This document shows, in pieces, positions 1 through 8,735 of a DNA stretch of 32,761 bases. The first letter of the stretch is position 1; the number at the start of each line of letters is the position of its first letter. The position numbers and the translations under genes were made by a program. The stretch spans positions 215,001 through 247,761 of the forward strand of contig RPFO01001428.1 of assembly GCA_009746045.1 (NCBI GenBank). The letters are read 5' to 3'. The stretch is from Mesostigma viride. Taxonomy: Eukaryota; Streptophyta; Mesostigmatophyceae; Mesostigmatales; Mesostigmataceae. The notes beneath the pieces were generated by a model. That model was not told where the DNA came from and did not search any database. It saw nothing but the letters and a program-made list of their open reading frames with translations.

Positions 1-60
1 ATCTACTTTTGTCGAGTCATTCAGGATGATGGAATTGAATGGAGTTGGAAATATGGAGTC
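1..60 (+). repeat. Partial copy of dispersed repeat R
   Basis: The stretch reading roughly TCATTCAGGATGATGGAAT matches the 3' part of a repeat seen more completely at 140-275 (TCGTTCAGGATGGCGAATAT there). The copy is diverged and cut by the window edge. No coding potential is seen. Confidence 0.45.
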
Positions 61-139
61 GTGTACGTGAAATACATGGCTGGCTAACATACAGAGCGAG
101 ACCTGGACGATTGAGCTAAAAAATTACAAGTAGACAACC

Positions 140-275
140 AACATCAAGGAGACAACTGGTCAGTGCAGGCCAGGAATTGGGAGAATCCAGACCATGGTAG
201 CTCGAGCCTGCCGTCATCTTTTCAGCGCTTTCGAATCGTTCAGGATGGCGAATATGAATGGAGATGGAAATGTGC
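140..275 (+). repeat. Dispersed repeat R, most complete copy
   Basis: The longest uninterrupted copy of a non-coding repeat. It runs from ATCAAGGAGACAAC through GGGAGAATCCAGACCATGG and AGCTCGAGCCTGCCGT to GGAGATGGAAATGTG. Other copies lie at 754-823 (partial, same strand), at 1988-2067 plus 5677-5745 (opposite strand, interrupted by a LINE) and at 5808-5850 (partial, opposite strand). This copy shows the unbroken order of the repeat and so proves the interruption of the other. The family is not recognised. Confidence 0.6.
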
Positions 276-572
276 AGCCTTGTTCATTGAAATTATGGCT
301 TGCTTACGTCAATAGCGACTAGATGAGCAAGATGGTGGGGCCGGAAACAGCATGCTTGATAAGGGCGTGTGTTTGGAGCCTAACTGGCCGGGAGAGTCTA
401 GTACGTGGTGAGCACCATTAAGCTGCGATCGCTCTTCCACGGAGTACCATGCTAATCCGATCATTATCTGAAAACAATTACACGAAAGTTAAAAAAATCG
501 TCTGTGTCATGCCCCAACCATGCATATTAAGTGAGACAGAATATGAAGTGAGACAACTAAGCCTGGACGCAT
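276..572. other. Non-coding stretch with no recognised feature
   Basis: No convincing open frame, RNA gene or repeat unit was seen between the R copy and the SINE-like insertion. It looks like ordinary intergenic or decayed repeat DNA. Confidence 0.5.
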
Positions 573-583
573 GGCATTTGAAT

Positions 584-740
584 TAATTAATTAATTTGTT
601 ATTTAATTAATTAAACTCGTGCTCTCGTTGCCCGGAGTCATGGAGCACGGTCCCGAGTGCGTTTAATCGATCAATTATCCCTGTAGGTGCACAACAGGAA
701 GAAATGGCAGAGACCCCCCTCAGTTCTCGTTCATGCCAGA
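584..740 (-). mobile_element. SINE-like element with a LINE family A 3' tail
   Basis: Read on the minus strand, a body of about 100 bp (with GGTCTCTGCC, TTCCTGTTGTGCACC) is followed by a diverged form of the family A LINE 3' end (GGAGCA, a CAAC-loop stem, GAGTTTAATTAATTAA). It is flanked by an 11-bp direct repeat GGCATTTGAAT at 573-583 and 741-751, as expected of a target-site duplication. A second copy of the same body plus tail lies at 6165-6310. A short non-coding body that borrows a LINE 3' end fits a SINE mobilised by that LINE. No clear pol III A and B boxes were found, so the SINE label is tentative. Confidence 0.6.
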
Positions 741-753
741 GGCATTTGAATAT

Positions 754-823
754 CAAGGAGACAACCAGCGCAGGCCAGAAATCGGGAGAATCCAGACCAT
801 GGTAGCTCGAGCATGACGTTATC
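754..823 (+). repeat. Fragment of repeat R between 18-bp direct repeats
   Basis: This 70-bp piece (CAAGGAGACAACC to GAGCATGACG) matches the first half of repeat R. The 18-bp sequence CCAGAGGCATTTGAATAT occurs exactly on both sides (736-753 and 824-841), which could be a target-site duplication or the scar of a local duplication. Confidence 0.55.
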
Positions 824-857
824 CCAGAGGCATTTGAATATAGTCACACATTTCCAT

Positions 858-1987
858 TAAATTAAATTAAATTAAATTATAACATGCCTCCGTGGGGAGG
901 TCATGTAGCACATATTTCATGATGGATGGGGTGGAGGAAGCCGCGTGATCGAACTATCCTAACTCTAAGCTATCTAGAAAATCCTAACTACACTACTCAT
1001 CAAAACGCCTCCTCCGCTTGGGGGGAGGTGGCTTGCCCACAGGGTCGGGCGTGTGCGCCTTGACAATCTTCTTCCACCGCGTCTTGTCCTGCATGGCAGT
1101 CCAAAGACGGGAGAGAGAGTGGATGCGGTGCTCAAACTGGGCTGGGACCACTAGATTGTCCAGCAACATCTGAACGTAGTTGGTGACAGGTTTCCCTACC
1201 CTTTTGGGAATGTCCTCGGGGCCAGGCCAGGTCAGAATGTGCCGGCGCCCTGGCTGGCCAAGCCGCTGGGGGCCGGCCAGACCAAGGGTGGTGTCGACCT
1301 GGCTGGTGCGGGCAAGGTGTCCTACAAATGCTATCCTTCGCTGCATGCCTAATCTCGTCCGAAACACGAGGCATGCCATGATACAAAGACTCTGATGACG
1401 GACGCTCGGAAAAACCTACGTTAAGGACCTGTCGGAGCATCCTGTAAACCGTGCCGTCTAGCCTAGCTGCCAGTTTGGGTGGGAGGGTCCACGCCTCGGC
1501 GCCATACGTGAGGACCGTGAGGACGAGCTAGGACCTTGAAGAGCATGCGCTTGCGGTGCCCGTCCAGGCCCTTCGAGCGCCAGTAGGGTCTGAGCGAACG
1601 GAGCTTGGCCCAGGCAAGGCCGATGCGGGTGTCCACATCGTCGGCGGTGTCAGGGAGCATGCTCCCCAACAGCTTGAAGCGGTCCGGCGGAACGGGACCT
1701 CCGTCCCGTCGAGCAGGCGCGGCAGCGGTGGTTTACTGGAGGCCCCAATCGCCATCGCCTCAGTTTTGACACTAATCTCCAGCCCCACCGCCCGCGCCTC
1801 CAGGCCCAGGCAGTCCAACCAGGTCTGAATGTGCTGGGGGCTCTCGATGAGGGTGGTATCATCCGCATAAATCAGGTTGGCAAGGCGGTAACCAGGTCTA
1901 ACCCCGCCGTGCTCTTTCACGTTAAGGATGTCCAAGCCTGGCTCGAACCCCTTAAGAGCAGTAAAGCGCGCACGTGCCCGGCGCATG
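858..1987 (-). mobile_element. LINE copy L1, family B, 5'-truncated, flanked by TSD
   Basis: Truncated non-LTR retrotransposon on the minus strand. Its 3' end at 858-935 carries an AATTA-type tail, then TAACATGCCTCC and the AGGTCATGTAGCACATAT signature of family B. The body encodes the C-terminal part of a reverse transcriptase (YADD box at about 1855-1875) and the LINE C-terminal domain. The 10-bp repeat ACATTTCCAT at 848-857 and 1988-1997 marks the insertion. The element starts inside the RT domain, the usual result of incomplete reverse transcription. Confidence 0.88.
993..1985 (-). pseudogene. LINE ORF2 fragment (RT C-terminus), frameshifted
   Basis: The minus strand encodes, in pieces, the RT catalytic region with IYADDTTL, an LDGTEVPF segment, LTYGAEAWT and the C-terminal block RRIAFVGHLARTSQVDT, HILTWPGP, and a basic end with PPPPKRRRR. 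These pieces fall in different frames with breaks near 1680, 1530 and 1380, so no full protein can be made. The same blocks recur in L3, L4, L6 and L7. In the intact family the domain copies element RNA into the target site; this copy is dead. Confidence 0.85.
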
Positions 1988-2067
1988 ACATTTCCATCAC
2001 CATTCATATTCATCATCCTGAACGACTCGAACACGCGGACAAGATAACGGCAGGCTCGAGCTACCAT
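1988..2067 (-). repeat. Repeat R, left part of a copy split by LINE L2
   Basis: On the minus strand this matches repeat R from ATGGTAGCTCGAGCCTGCC to GATGGAAATGTC. The remaining half of the same copy resumes at 5677, beyond LINE L2. LINE L1 also landed at this copy's other edge (TSD at 1988-1997), so one repeat copy received two LINEs. Confidence 0.7.
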
Positions 2068-2412
2068 TAATTAATTAATTAATTAATTAATTAATTAGAC
2101 TCGTGCTCCCGTTGGGGAGTCACGGAGCATTAACCCCGATGGATGGATGGATGGGTGCAAACATTCCTACCGGTCTAATCTATCTACATTGGCTACATAC
2201 TACATCTATCTAACGCATTCTAACTACAACATCTATCTAGGCAGCCGCACGCTGCCCTAGGGGGAGCTATCTGGCGTGCCTCCCGCGGGATTGCACACGC
2301 GGGCGCTTCCCCACTGGGGGGGGCTCGTTGTCCTCTATGACCTGGGCCCACTTGGCCTTGTCCATCATCTTCTTCCAAATCACGGAGAGGCCTAGGCCCC
2401 CCATGTCCTCTA

Positions 2413-5199
2413 CTAGCTGTTCTTGAAGGTGCGGGCCTTGCGGCGTCTAACATCACTGGGCCCAGCCCACGTCAGGAGGTGCCGGCCAGGCTGGGCTGGT
2501 CGCAGTCCTGCGGGGGGGCCACGTGAGGTGTCTACCTGGTTGGTGCGAGCTAGGTGCCCTACTAGCTGCAGGCGGCGTTGCTTAATGGTGCTGGTGATAT
2601 AGGGCATGCCCTGGTACAGGTCCTCATTGCGGACATGAGCAGCATATCCTACTCTGAAAATGGAACGCAGCATGCTGGTGACCGCGCCGTCCAGCTTGCG
2701 GGCCAGGTCGGCGGTGAGGGTCCACGTCTCGGCGCCATACGTGAGAACAGGAAGGACGAGGACCTTGAACAGGTCCTGTTTCTCGATCTTGCCCAGGGGC
2801 TTGCGCCACAGGGCCCGGTACTGGCGTAAAGCGTGCCAGGCGAGGGAGATGCGATGGTCCACATCAACCTCGCAGCTAGGGAGCAGGCTGCCCAGCAGCT
2901 TAACGCGGTCCCGATACAGGACTCGAGAGCCGTCTAGGAGATAGAGGGGCGGCGCTGAGGTGGTGAGCCCAACCGCCAGGGCCTCTGTCTTCTTGCTGAC
3001 CTCAAGCCCCACTGCACGGGCCTCGAGAGCCAGGCAGTCAAGCCATGTCTGCACGTGCTCAGTGTCCTCGAAGAGGGTGGTGTCGTCTGCGTAAATGATG
3101 TCTGCTAGCCGAATCTCCGTGTCCGCACCGCCATGCCAGAATTTGTTAGCAACCTGCACTCCTGGTTCCCTGCCCACGATGCGGGCAAATCGCTTGCGCG
3201 CCTGAATCATTACGTATTCGACAACAATAATGAACAGGTAGGGCGACAGCACGCAGCCCTGCCACACACCCTTCTGTAAAGGGCATGGGGGCGTGGTCCC
3301 GTAAGAAGTGCGCACCGAAGTGGTGGACCCTTCATACAGGTTGCGGATGACAGCAATCAGGGGGCGGGGGATCCGGAACAACTCGAGGATGTCCCAAAGC
3401 GCAGGCCAGAAAACCGAATCGAAGGCTTTGATGAAGTCCACCAGCACAAGGTGCAAAGGGGACTCACCAGGCTGAAGGCGTTGCAGTTCCTCCACCAGTC
3501 GGCGAGTAGCGAAGAGCGCCTGTACTGTGTTGCGACCTGAACGGAAGCCGTGCTGAGTCTCGCTGAGGTGACCGTCCAGGGCCGTGCGCAGGCGGTTCAG
3601 GATGAGCCGCATAAGAAGCTTGAGGGGGGCACTTTGAATGCACACCCCTCTGTAGTTGCCGGGGTCGGCAGGCGACCCCTTGTTCTTGTACAGCATCGTG
3701 CGAAAACTGTGTTGCCAGGCCGCTGGAGGTGGTTGCGACGACAGCAGAAGGCGGTTGCAGATGTCCCGGAAGAGCAGCATAACACCTGTGTCCTCGAATT
3801 CGGCTGCAAGTTTTACAACTGCGGCCGGAATCTCGTCAGAGCCGGTGGCTGCGTCATAACGCAGGCGCTGGACCGCCTCCGTGACCTCGCGAGAGGTGAA
3901 AGGAGGCATGTCAGACGGGTCGCCAAGTGGGCCGACCAGCGGGGGGACTAGGTAGTCCGCCGCTGACCTAGGCGGGGCAGGGGGCCCAGCGGGGCCGGCC
4001 AGGGCGGCCGGGCGGGCGGCGGCGGCTGGGAGCAGGGGTGGGGGCGGCGCAGCTGTCCCCACGACCTCGGCCGTGGCCGTGGCCCAGGTACGAAGCCGCT
4101 TGGCTGGGGCGCCGGGGACGTCGTGGCGGTGGGGCCGGCCGAGGCCGTCCGGGTGCCCGAGGCGCTTGTACCAGAACCAGGCCCCCTTGCCGTCGTGCTT
4201 CTGCTGGCAGCTGCGCAGGTCCTTGACCATCTGCTGAGCATCTGCCTTCTCAGCCTGCTCGTAGGCGGCCCTCAGAGCTGCTTGCAGCCCAGGTTTGGCG
4301 ATCGGATCTCTGTTGCGGCGGAGCATCTGCCTGGCGGCGACCACTGTCGGTGCGTGACGGTGGACAGCAAGCTGCCGACGCGGAGGCAAGGTGGGGAGGG
4401 TGCGGGCAGCCAGGCGATACTTGGCGGCGACACCACGGAGGATCACTGAAATATCCCCCGGCGGCGGAATGGCGTGTAACTGCTGTCGGCTGCCCCCGGC
4501 GTCGAATACGGCCAGGAAATCATCCCTGTGCGACATAGCGGCCTGCTCTGCTGCTGACATCTTGTCGGCATCCTTCAGCACAATCCGGAGCACTTTCAGA
4601 TCTGGCTGAGGTGCCAGCTGTCGCGACGGTTTCACCCCAGGAAACCGCAATCTGATGCGAGCGAGCACGAGACGATGATCAGATTCCACCGTGCTGACAG
4701 AATCTTGCAGGACGCGAGCATCGACAACTGAGGGGCGCTGAGCCCGACGTACGCAGACATAATCAAGGCACACCACCCGATCCGACGGCCCAAAAAAGGT
4801 GGCCAGCTGCTCAGCGGGGCGTGCGAAAGAAGCATTGCATGCAACCAGCGCAGATTCTGCCAGCAGATTCGCAAATAAAGGCGTGTTACCGTTGGCTGTC
4901 GTGTTGGTTGGGGAATACTGAGCGCCCCCAGTGCCAACTGGCAGCGTGGCGTTGGCGTCGAGCAGCATAACCAGGAAGTGCCGAGCTGGGATGTTGGCCT
5001 CCTCCTCCTTGAGGGCGTCGAAGAAGGCCTCACGTTCCGCCTGAGCTCGACCCGCATGTGGTGCATATCCCACGATAACGGTTAGCGTGTGGTGTGAATG
5101 GCCCTCAGTGGCCGAAAAAGTGGCCACTAGCACACGCGGGGACCGCAGCACGATGGACTGGAGCTGCTCTGATGCTGCCGGCGAGCACAAGAGGCCCAC
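2413..5199 (-). CDS. LINE endonuclease-reverse transcriptase (L2 ORF2, main frame)
   Basis: About 928 codons without a stop; the listed upstream edge is a frame edge, not a known start. Residues about 1-190 are the C-terminal part of an APE endonuclease (DANATLPVG, then SDHRLVLARI near the end). Residues about 450-730 are the reverse transcriptase, with LYKNKGSPADPGNYRG, GFRSGRNTVQA, motif A LVDFIKAFDS, QGCVLSPYLF and the catalytic IIYADDTTLF. The rest is the LINE C-terminal domain (LTYGAETWTL, HLARTNQVDT, HLLTWAGP). Catalytic aspartates of the RT are present. The N-terminal endonuclease continues in another frame up to about 5430. The enzyme nicks target DNA and primes reverse transcription there; this copy is probably inactive only because of the N-terminal frameshift. 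Confidence 0.9.
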   Translation of the reverse strand: MGLLCSPAASEQLQSIVLRSPRVLVATFSATEGHSHHTLTVIVGYAPHAGRAQAEREAFFDALKEEEANIPARHFLVMLLDANATLPVGTGGAQYSPTNTTANGNTPLFANLLAESALVACNASFARPAEQLATFFGPSDRVVCLDYVCVRRAQRPSVVDARVLQDSVSTVESDHRLVLARIRLRFPGVKPSRQLAPQPDLKVLRIVLKDADKMSAAEQAAMSHRDDFLAVFDAGGSRQQLHAIPPPGDISVILRGVAAKYRLAARTLPTLPPRRQLAVHRHAPTVVAARQMLRRNRDPIAKPGLQAALRAAYEQAEKADAQQMVKDLRSCQQKHDGKGAWFWYKRLGHPDGLGRPHRHDVPGAPAKRLRTWATATAEVVGTAAPPPPLLPAAAARPAALAGPAGPPAPPRSAADYLVPPLVGPLGDPSDMPPFTSREVTEAVQRLRYDAATGSDEIPAAVVKLAAEFEDTGVMLLFRDICNRLLLSSQPPPAAWQHSFRTMLYKNKGSPADPGNYRGVCIQSAPLKLLMRLILNRLRTALDGHLSETQHGFRSGRNTVQALFATRRLVEELQRLQPGESPLHLVLVDFIKAFDSVFWPALWDILELFRIPRPLIAVIRNLYEGSTTSVRTSYGTTPPCPLQKGVWQGCVLSPYLFIIVVEYVMIQARKRFARIVGREPGVQVANKFWHGGADTEIRLADIIYADDTTLFEDTEHVQTWLDCLALEARAVGLEVSKKTEALAVGLTTSAPPLYLLDGSRVLYRDRVKLLGSLLPSCEVDVDHRISLAWHALRQYRALWRKPLGKIEKQDLFKVLVLPVLTYGAETWTLTADLARKLDGAVTSMLRSIFRVGYAAHVRNEDLYQGMPYITSTIKQRRLQLVGHLARTNQVDTSRGPPAGLRPAQPGRHLLTWAGPSDVRRRKARTFKNS

Positions 5200-5249
5200 A
5201 CCACCTTGGCCCGGCGCGTCGCCGCCACCATAGTGGAACCGCCAGCCTG

Positions 5250-5435
5250 CCGCAGGTCGTCGACCAGCAGACCGTTGACCGCGTGCTGAGGGTCAACGGT
5301 GCGTCGGTGCTCCTGGACTCCAAGAACAGCGATCTTGTTGTCGGCGCACAGGGCGATCAGCTCGTCGACGCGTTGGCGTGCTGGGGTGCCGCCGCTCGTA
5401 GAAGGATCTGCAGGGAGGGTGCGCACGTTAAAACT
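5250..5435 (-). pseudogene. L2 endonuclease N-terminus, out of frame with the main ORF
   Basis: The minus strand encodes SFNVRTLPADPS (the N motif of APE endonucleases) and AVLGVQEHRR (the E motif), ending at VDDLRQAG. At about 5250 the homologous reading continues in the frame of the 928-codon ORF as WRFHYGGGDAPGQGG. A single frameshift therefore separates the two endonuclease halves. Confidence 0.75.
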
Positions 5436-5468
5436 TGCAATACCAAGAATGGGCCGTTGCCCTATTAG

Positions 5469-5560
5469 CGGGGGGGTGGGGGTGGGGGTGGGGGTGGAGA
5501 AGGGTAGTGCTGGAGGTGGGGGTGGGGTGGGGGGGGGGGGGGAGGGGGAGGGTGGCGATT
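5469..5560. repeat. G-rich low-complexity tract
   Basis: Runs of G separated by single T or A (GGGGGTGGGGGTGGGGGT) extend for about 90 bp just upstream of the L2 endonuclease on the template side. The tract lies inside L2 by the TSD borders. It could form G-quadruplexes. Confidence 0.8.
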
Positions 5561-5676
5561 GGGGTTAATGCCGGCTTGTCAACGCATGGAGGCTTTCTTT
5601 CAGGACGGATATGCGTCGTCTCCGTCCTGGCTGGGGTCGCCGGCGTGTCGACTGGGCCTCATCCCGCTCAAGGCGG

Positions 5677-5745
5677 GCTACCATGGTCCGGATACTCCCG
5701 ATTTCTGGCCTGCTCTGGTTGTCTCCTTGATAGTCACCTGTCACT
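5677..5745 (-). repeat. Repeat R, right part of the copy split by L2
   Basis: GCTACCATGGTCCGGATACT through TGGCCTGCTC and TTGTCTCCTTGAT is the reverse complement of 140-205. Together with 1988-2067 it rebuilds one copy of R interrupted by L2. A further partial copy (CCCGATTTCTGGCATGCACT) follows at about 5808-5850. Confidence 0.7.
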
Positions 5746-5807
5746 AGTGGTTACATCTCCTTGATATAGTCACTAGAGAGTTGCCTTGCGAAGCCGTAGG
5801 GGGGATT

Positions 5808-5850
5808 AGATCCCGATTTCTGGCATGCACTGGTTGTCTTGATAATACCC
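5808..5850 (-). repeat. Partial copy of repeat R
   Basis: CCCGATTTCTGGCATGCACT then GGTTGTCTTGAT repeats the core of R on the minus strand, 110-130 bp beyond the previous copy. Confidence 0.5.
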
Positions 5851-6164
5851 TCATCTAAGCTGTCCTCTATTGTATAATGGCAGACGAGGCGGTAGTGTAG
5901 CGGCTATCGTCAGGGGCAATAACCCGCCTCCACCTGCGGACTCCTAACCTGGCTAGCAATGGGCCGCGGGGCCTGTGGGGATAAAACAGGAGCATGCCCC
6001 TCAGGATCACGTGCTTATCGCAGACGGCAGCCCAAAAAATCGGACGCTAGTGCCAGACCGGGATCGAAATTCGGTCCAATGCCGTCGTGCAGTACCACCA
6101 ATGCACTACCATTCGAATCGTCAATGTCGCTGGAGGTATGCCTCGATCTTATTCAGTTAAATTG
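5851..6164. other. Non-coding stretch with weak tRNA-like sequence
   Basis: GGCGGTAGTGTAGCGGCTA near 5890 and GGGATCGAAATTCGG near 6060 faintly resemble pol III A and B boxes, but they are too far apart and no cloverleaf can be drawn. No coding frame is convincing. Confidence 0.3.
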
Positions 6165-6310
6165 TTAATTAACTAATTAAATAATTAATTAAACTCCCGC
6201 TCCCGTTGGGGAGTCACGGAGCACCGAAGTGCTTTTAATCCCTGTGTGTGCACAACAGGAAGAGAGGGCAGAGACCCCCTTTCTCCTTCATGCCAGAGGC
6301 ATGCCACAGC
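6165..6310 (-). mobile_element. Second copy of the SINE-like element
   Basis: The minus strand repeats the order seen at 584-740: a body with GGTCTCTGCCCTC and TTCCTGTTGTGCAC, then GGAGCA... and CTCCCCAACGGGAG, then a TTAATTA tail. The stem CTCCC/GGGAG with loop CAAC is intact here. No clear target-site duplication was found for this copy. Confidence 0.55.
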
Positions 6311-6462
6311 TGCAATCGGGCCCGATAAACGGCCCGGCAAGATTTGTGGGTGCCATAGGACCCATGTGAGCATATCATAACAAGGAGCGAGGGCAAGTAA
6401 TCTGAGCATAGCCAGGACGTAGCATGTTTGGCTGTACAAGGACTAGTTTAATGTTGTGCCAT

Positions 6463-7449
6463 TAAATTAAATTAAAATAAAATTATAACACGCCTCCGTT
6501 GGGAGATCATGTACCACATATTCCTTGATGGGGGTGGAGGTGGGGGAAGCCGCGCAATCGAACTAACCTAACTCTAATCTATCTAGTCTATAAAATCCTA
6601 ACTACACTCCTCAGCAAAACGCCCCTTCCTCTTGGGGGGGGGGGTGGCTTGCCCACAGGCGGGGGCTGGCCAGCGTGTGAGCCTAGACAATCTTCTGCCA
6701 CCGCAGTTCTTGTTCTGCATGGCAGTCCAAAGAAGGGAGAGGGAGTGGATGCGGTGTTCAAACTGAGCTGGGCCCACTAGGTCGGCCAGCAACATCTGGG
6801 TGTAGTTCATGGCAGGTTTACCTAGCTTCCTGGGAATGTCCTTGGGGCCAGGCCCCAGGTCAAAATATGCCGCCCTGGCTGGCCAAGCCGCTGGGGGCCG
6901 GCCAGACCAAGGGCGGTTTTCGACCTGGCTGGTGCGAGCAAGATGTCCTACAAATGCTATCCTACGCTGCCTAATCTCGTCCGAAATATGAGGCATACCA
7001 TGATACAAAGACTCTAATGACCTATGCTTGGAAAACCCTACATTCAGGACCTGTCGGAGCATCCTGTAAACAGTGCCGCCTAGCTTAGCTGCCTGTGTGT
7101 CCGTGAGTGTCCACGCCTCGGCGCCATACGTGAGCACCGTGACCTCAGACGAGGACCTTGAAGAGCATGCGCTTGCGGTGCTCGCCCAGGCCCTTCGAGC
7201 CGGCCAGTAGGTGTTGAGCGAGCGGCCGGAGCCTGGCCCAGGCCAGGCCGATGCCCACATCGTCGGCGGTGTCAGGGAGCATGCTCCCCAACAGCTTGAA
7301 GCGGTCACGGAACGGGACCTCCGTCCCGTCGAGCAGGCGCGGCAGCGGTGGGCGACTGGAGGCCCCAATCACCATCGCCTCAGTTTTGACACTAATCTCC
7401 AACCCCACCGCCCTCGCCTCCAAGCCCAGACAGTCGAGCCAGGTCTGAA
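6463..7449 (-). mobile_element. LINE copy L3, family B, 5'-truncated
   Basis: A minus-strand family B fragment with an AAATTA-type tail at 6463-6490 and the GGAGATCATGTACCACATAT signature. It starts in the RT domain just after the catalytic box. Imperfect 13-bp flanks AATGTTGTGCCAT (6450-6462) and AATGTTGCGCCAT (7448-7460) look like a target-site duplication with one mismatch, although part of the right copy overlaps LINE sequence. Confidence 0.82.
6598..7445 (-). pseudogene. LINE ORF2 3' fragment in L3
   Basis: The minus strand encodes LEISVKTEAMVIGAS, LDGTEVPFRDRFKLLGSMLP, LTYGAEAWTLT, LYHGMPHISDEIRQRRIAFV, then HIHSLSLLWTAMQ-like sequence and a basic end. Two frames are used, with a break near 7150 and another near the end. 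It is the C-terminal part of the LINE reverse transcriptase polyprotein and cannot be active. Confidence 0.82.
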
Positions 7450-7537
7450 TGTTGCGCCATGCCTCTTAATTTCCAACTTCGTAGTACGTCCAACTTCAAA
7501 GTTCCGAGCCAATCCTTAACCGACTAGAACGTAACCC

Positions 7538-7697
7538 AATTTTAAATTCAATTTCAATTTCAATTTCAATTTCAATTTCAATTTCAATTTCAATTTCAAT
7601 TTCAATTTCAATTTCAACTTGACTTTGACTTTGACTTTGACTTTGAATTTCGATTTCGATTTCAACTTCAATTTCAATTTCAATTTCAATTTCAAGT
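7538..7697. repeat. (CAATTT)n hexanucleotide microsatellite
   Basis: About 25 copies of a 6-bp unit, mostly CAATTT with short blocks of GACTTT and CGATTT. Block-wise change of the unit suggests local slippage and expansion. The long frames on the minus strand here (EIEIEI) are an artefact of the repeat. Confidence 0.95.
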
Positions 7698-7857
7698 CGG
7701 ACGGCCTTTAGAATTTTACCGATGTGTCGAAACAGGATAGTTATCAGGCGGAGCCAATTTTCGGAAGAATCGTCTATAGGTTCGCCAGAATTGGCGAAGC
7801 TTATGAGGCCATACACGTGAGAAAAGACATATGATCGAATAGGGGATAAACTCCGTC

Positions 7858-7990
7858 AATCCGTCCGTCCGTCCGTCCGTCCCTCCCTTTCTCCCTCCGT
7901 CCGTCCGTCCCTCCCTCCGTCCGTCCATCCATCGATCGGGGTTAATGCTCCGTGACTCCCCAACGGGAGGACGAGTTTAATTAATTGATT
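7858..7990 (+). repeat. (CCGT)n microsatellite fused to a solo LINE family A 3' end
   Basis: CCGT repeats (7858-7925) merge into CCATCCATCGATCGGGGTTA, then ATGCTCCGTGACTCCCCAAC, GGGAGGACGAG and TTTAATTAATTGATT. This is the terminal 60-70 bp of a family A LINE without any coding part. The microsatellite is an expansion of the CATC repeat that family A normally carries there. Confidence 0.75.
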
Positions 7991-8735
7991 GCATGGTGCG
8001 CGCGAGGAAGAGGACAAGATCACTTACGAAAGCTCAGTAGCAGAAAAAAACGAGGGTTCATTTCCCAGATTAAATGTAGTTACATTAGGCTGCGCCATCA
8101 CGTTTTGATCCCATCCTAAACTAATTAAACTCAGGGACAGCAAGTTGCGCGAAATACAAACCCAGGGCACGACCCATGTCAAAGAAAAAGCTGCTTCCCC
8201 AGCAATTCGTCCCTCGTCCGAGAGCAGAGAAGCAGGAAAATTCAACATGCAAATGCGGTGGGAATCCCATGTCCTGCCAGGCTACGCTGGCTAAGACTCG
8301 CCGCCAGTAACAAGATTGGCACCCCCCCTTCGAAGCCGCCCGACCCCCAACCTCTCATGCCCCTTTTCCTTCCACCATGCATCGACATCACCATGGCAGC
8401 CGGCGCGCAGGCGACGCACCCCCCTCACCACCCGGCCGATATCCGGCCCGTGCTGGAATCCGCACCTGGCTGAACGTGAAACCAAACAATAGGTCTCACC
8501 AATTACATGGCCCCATCCCTGCCGCGACGAGTGCCCCACGGGGCCCCTGTCCCCCACGACGAGGGCCACACCGGCCCGCGCCGTCCCACACGAGGCGTAG
8601 CACCCGGTCCTGCCTACCAGTGCCCCTCCCCGTGTCATGCCAACAGGTCTGACTCCACCCTTCGCCAACAGGTGGAGGCTCTACAGGCTTCACCCCCCGC
8701 TGGCATGCGGATCGGGCCACCTCTGCGCGGCGCGC
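7991..8735. other. Intergenic DNA downstream of NACbeta
   Basis: No homologous protein or repeat was recognised. The frames present (for example 8258-8668 on either strand) have no family signature. Part of it should be the NACbeta 3' UTR, but no AATAAA was found; green algae often use other signals such as TGTAA. Confidence 0.4.

Larger units (their letters stand above)
2068..5676 (-). mobile_element. LINE copy L2, family A, longest copy, flanked by TSD
   Basis: A 3.6-kb non-LTR retrotransposon on the minus strand. The 3' end is a (TTAA)n tail at 2068-2098, then GACTCGTGCTCCCGTTGGGG (the CAAC-loop stem seen from the plus strand) and a GGAT microsatellite. The coding part is one long frame for an AP-type endonuclease and reverse transcriptase, broken once near its N-terminus. 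The 8-bp repeat GCTACCAT at 2060-2067 and 5677-5684 flanks it. On both sides the DNA belongs to the same copy of repeat R, which reads through uninterrupted at 140-275, so the borders are well supported. No ORF1 is present, so the copy may be 5'-truncated. Confidence 0.88.

Noticed and set aside
5885-6090. tRNA gene or tRNA-derived SINE
   Set aside because: A-box-like and B-box-like words are about 170 bp apart and no acceptor, D, anticodon and T stems can be drawn.
7496-7816. Frame with repeated EIEIEI and QSQSQS residues
   Set aside because: It is the translation of the CAATTT microsatellite.
8258-8720. Overlapping frames of 70-150 codons on both strands
   Set aside because: Rich in Pro, Arg and Gly from GC-rich DNA, overlapping in several frames, with no recognisable motif.
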